DNA of 10,516 nt from Jimgerdemannia flammicorona (lineage: Eukaryota; Mucoromycota; Endogonomycetes; Endogonales; Endogonaceae), in assembly GCA_003990745.1 (NCBI GenBank), contig RBNI01007236.1, positions 1 to 10,516 on the forward strand, written 5' to 3'. The first letter of the stretch is position 1. Each line of letters begins with the position of its first letter. Below the pieces are notes generated by a model. It was not told the origin of the DNA. It made no database searches and saw nothing but the letters and a program-made list of their open reading frames with translations. The position numbers and the translations under genes were made by a program. Below are positions 8,813 through 10,516 of this stretch, in pieces.

Positions 8813-9001
8813 TTCTGGAAGGGTTTTCTGGAAGTTCTAGATATTCTGGAAGACCGTTTTCTTATAGTCAAGATCAATTTTGTATGGAGTACGTCCTCTA
8901 CGCTTATTGATTTCAAGATCGAGTTGACGTCTCAACCAAAGTCCTTTCAATGGACTAGTTCTGGATGTTCAGGATTTTCCGTATTTCAGGAAGTTCAAGA
9001 A
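8813..9001. promoter_or_regulatory. Cluster of five TTCnnGAA motifs (heat-shock-element-like)
   Basis: TTCTGGAA occurs at 8813-8820, 8826-8833 and 8844-8851, TTCAGGAA at 8985-8992 and TTCAAGAA at 8994-9001, with a near miss, TTCTGGAT, at 8959. Each has the inverted TTC-nn-GAA unit of fungal heat-shock factor sites. Spacing between units is not the regular five-base phase of a canonical element, except that single units are complete. It could be regulatory DNA of the LINE or of the converging gene, or just a degenerate short tandem repeat in the 3' UTR. Confidence 0.35.
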
Positions 9002-9070
9002 ACTAAGGCCAGCTTAGTTGAATTGGCGTATCGCTGCAGACAATACCCAATTAGGAAATTTCGTGATGGG

Positions 9071-9089
9071 GTTAGGAGCAGGGCCTAAC
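9071..9089. repeat. Small hairpin GTTAGG-loop-CCTAAC
   Basis: A six-base perfect stem (9071-9076 with 9084-9089) encloses a seven-base loop. LINE 3' UTRs may end in a stem-loop recognised by their RT, which makes it worth noting here, but a stem this short is expected by chance fairly often. Confidence 0.3.
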
Positions 9090-9306
9090 AGGGAGCGGAT
9101 TTACTTAAAAGTAGTTTGTGGGTTATTAAATAGTTTTATTCTCTATTCATAATATTGCTATACTAGGGGTAGTTGTGTGGGGAAGTGCTCAGGAGTTGTG
9201 TTCGGATTGTTCAGGTCTGAGATTCTGAGGTCTGGGGGAGAGGGTATTTATACTAGTGAGGGGCTATCTGGACTATGCTAAATATGGATGTAGCACTAAG
9301 TGCTTT

Positions 9307-9414
9307 GCTGAGTCGGAATGCAGTCATGTAGTACAAGGGTGATCTGACATGTCAAGAGATCGTCTGACTGCTGAGTCAGTTCACAGTCACGTCGTACAAG
9401 GCTAATCTAACTAT
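9307..9414. repeat. Two imperfect direct repeats, 63-bp period
   Basis: Positions 9307-9351 and 9370-9414 align without gaps. Both start with GCTGAGTC, share CAGTCA-x-GT-x-GTACAAGG and end in a similar ATCT-x-AC; roughly seven bases in ten agree and several differences are transitions. The second copy begins within a perfect hairpin, CTGACT (9364-9369) pairing with AGTCAG (9374-9379). This may be the remnant of a longer tandem array or of a terminal repeat. Confidence 0.6.
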
Positions 9415-9441
9415 ACTATGACTGCTAGGCTATTTATAGGT

Positions 9442-10516
9442 TTAGGCGCTATCTGGGTAGTCTTCAATGACATCACCATCGATGACATCATCTCTGATGA
9501 AGTAGTCGTCTAGGAAGAGTGGTTCGCGGATTACTTCTCCTTGTTCACTGAGGTAGTAATACATTGGAACTTCATCTCCATCCCACAGGATAGCATCATC
9601 TGTCTCGTATGCTGGGTAAGGTGTTGGTGGGCGAAGGAGGGGTGTGCTATCTTCGCTTTCATTGGATTCACTGTCTGCATACCTTCTATAGGTTACAGCA
9701 CTATGAGTTGCGGGGTTGTAGTAAGCTGGCGGCTGTGGTTCATATCGCTCATACTCAGGTGGTGGAGTTGTTGGTTCGATCTCGAGGGTTGTCTGAAGAT
9801 ACAAGTTGTGTTCTCCGGTCTCTTCATTGTAGTTGAAGTAGTCGGGGGTGAATGCAGGTTAGTATTCGTGCCAGTGGTCATTGTCCTAATAAGTCTCGTA
9901 TGTGGTTATGAACTGTTGTAAGTTCATCGGCAGAGTTGGCGGTGTGATCAGAGTTGGAAGGGATTCTTGGCTTGAGGTCATGTCGGCGTCAGAAGGATCA
10001 TTGTCTTCTGCTTCATCTTTGTCGAAGTTGATTATATCGTAGACGTCCTTCATGGTATATCCAACTTGGGGCATTTGTAGGATGTGATCGTCAGGGTGTG
10101 GGAAGGTTCTGTCTGTGGTTTCAACGTACTCAAGATACTTGTGGTTGAGTTCTTGTATCATGTTGTCGATTTGGCCATAGGACAGGGTAGCAACCATTTC
10201 GCTGGTAGTGACTCGGAGGTGAGGAATAAAGGTGCTGTACTCGTAGAAGAGCTCTCGGTGTTTGCGGGCGATGAGTTTCTGGTGTTGGGACATCTGGGTA
10301 ATGTCTGTGTCATGGTGATGTTCAGCCATATCTTCCAGGAGGCGGCCGATCTGGTAGTAGCTTGAGATTTGTCCAATCCGGTGGGCCTCGTTAAGCATGT
10401 TCAGGGCATTCCATCGGGCTTCCACAAAGTAGAGGGGTGCTTGGCTGTAGATATTCATGAGGGGCAGAGGGGGTGTGGCTCGGTTGACAATGGCATTCCA
10501 AATGTCAGCGCGGATG
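9442..10516 (-). pseudogene. Unrecognised protein with PPxY-bearing acidic tail; 5' end outside window, two internal stops
   Basis: On the minus strand one frame runs from the right edge to a TAA at 9444-9442, 358 codons in all. It is still open at the edge (reading IRADIWNAIVNRATPPLPL before the first internal Met at 10458), so the start is missing. TAG at 9888-9886 and TAA at 9861-9859 interrupt it; the residues between (DNDHWHEY) and after them (PAFTPDYFNYNEE) keep the same style, so these are probably nonsense changes of CAG and CAA, both CpA-to-TpA. The N-terminal part looks helical and globular (YQIGRLLEDMAEHHHDTDIT, then HQKLIARKHRELFYEY). The rest is disordered-looking and rich in Pro, Tyr, Asp and Glu, with PPEY and PPAY (PPxY, WW-domain ligand pattern) and a DDVIDGDVIEDYPDSA end. 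No signal peptide or membrane span in the visible part. It could be a host gene or a transposon gag-like gene; I do not recognise the family. It converges on the LINE. Confidence 0.6.

Larger units (their letters stand above)
8813..9441. other. Non-coding stretch, probable LINE 3' UTR and intergenic DNA
   Basis: No supported reading frame lies here; stops are frequent on both strands. Base composition is intermediate between the Gypsy relic and the LINE, and the G-over-C bias of the LINE fades. The stretch holds the TTCnnGAA cluster, a hairpin at 9071-9089 and two imperfect repeats at 9307-9414. On the minus strand AATAAA occurs at 9140-9135, about 300 bases past the stop of the minus-strand gene, a possible but unproven poly(A) signal. 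The LINE 3' end and its tail could not be located. No tRNA fold was recognised. Confidence 0.6.

Noticed and set aside
8374..8916. 180-codon minus-strand open frame over the ORF2 3' end
   Set aside because: It overlaps the plus-strand zinc-motif region (C1068 to C1091), which matches LINE ORF2 C-termini, and its own sequence is low-complexity Ser/Thr/Pro/Leu.
9245..9438. TATTTATA at 9245-9252 and 9431-9438 as TATA boxes
   Set aside because: No plus-strand gene follows either copy, and the motif is common in AT-leaning DNA. No initiator or other element supports a promoter.
9541..9921. 126-codon plus-strand open frame, hydrophobic, Val/Trp/Cys-rich
   Set aside because: It lies opposite the Pro/Tyr/Asp/Glu-rich minus-strand gene, whose antisense naturally reads as hydrophobic; no start context or family match.
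1..10516. CRISPR array, tRNA, rRNA, prokaryotic operon or defence system
   Set aside because: No regularly spaced identical repeats, no cloverleaf or rRNA signature, and the coding content is eukaryotic retrotransposon throughout.

Overview
The window looks like transposon-rich, gene-poor DNA from a filamentous fungus, most likely an ascomycete with repeat-induced point mutation (RIP) or a similar C-to-T process. Three things point there. The first 3.2 kb are extremely AT-rich, full of TpA, poor in CpA/TpG and almost free of CpG. That block still encodes a recognisable but ruined Ty3/Gypsy polyprotein. It stops abruptly against a G-rich non-LTR retrotransposon of fungal LINE (Tad1/I-like) layout. 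The species cannot be named from this sequence, and I see no intact, clearly host-type gene.

Layout. Positions 1-23 are a pure A run cut by the window edge. From about 24 to 2850 lies the plus-strand Gypsy relic: linker, reverse transcriptase, RNase H and integrase can be traced in order across several frames, with dozens of stops. From 2854 to 3175 is a palindromic, AT-rich foldback element, MITE-like, with roughly 150-bp arms. At about 3180 the composition flips to GC-rich and strongly G-over-C. From there to at least 8704, and probably 8812, runs a nearly full-length LINE. ORF1 (3275-5161) carries two frameshifts and four nonsense codons. ORF2 (5162-8704) stays in one frame with seven internal stops. 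It encodes an AP-type endonuclease, a reverse transcriptase with an intact FADD centre and a C-terminal CCHC zinc motif. ORF1 ends with UAG and the next codon is the ORF2 AUG in the same frame.

From 8813 to 9441 is non-coding DNA that probably includes the LINE 3' UTR. It holds a cluster of TTCnnGAA motifs, a small hairpin and two imperfect 63-bp-spaced repeats. From 9442 to the right edge a minus-strand reading frame of at least 358 codons converges on the LINE. It is of unknown family, has a proline/tyrosine-rich acidic C-terminus with PPxY motifs, and is broken by two stops 24 bases apart.

Together the elements form a nested or stacked graveyard. The Gypsy relic is saturated with C-to-T change. 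The LINE is only lightly damaged, so it either arrived later or was mutated far less. I see no defence system, operon, CRISPR, tRNA or rRNA. The most unusual points are the stop-then-start ORF1/ORF2 junction, an Asp in place of the usual catalytic Glu in the endonuclease, the foldback element, the TTCnnGAA cluster and the unrecognised minus-strand gene.
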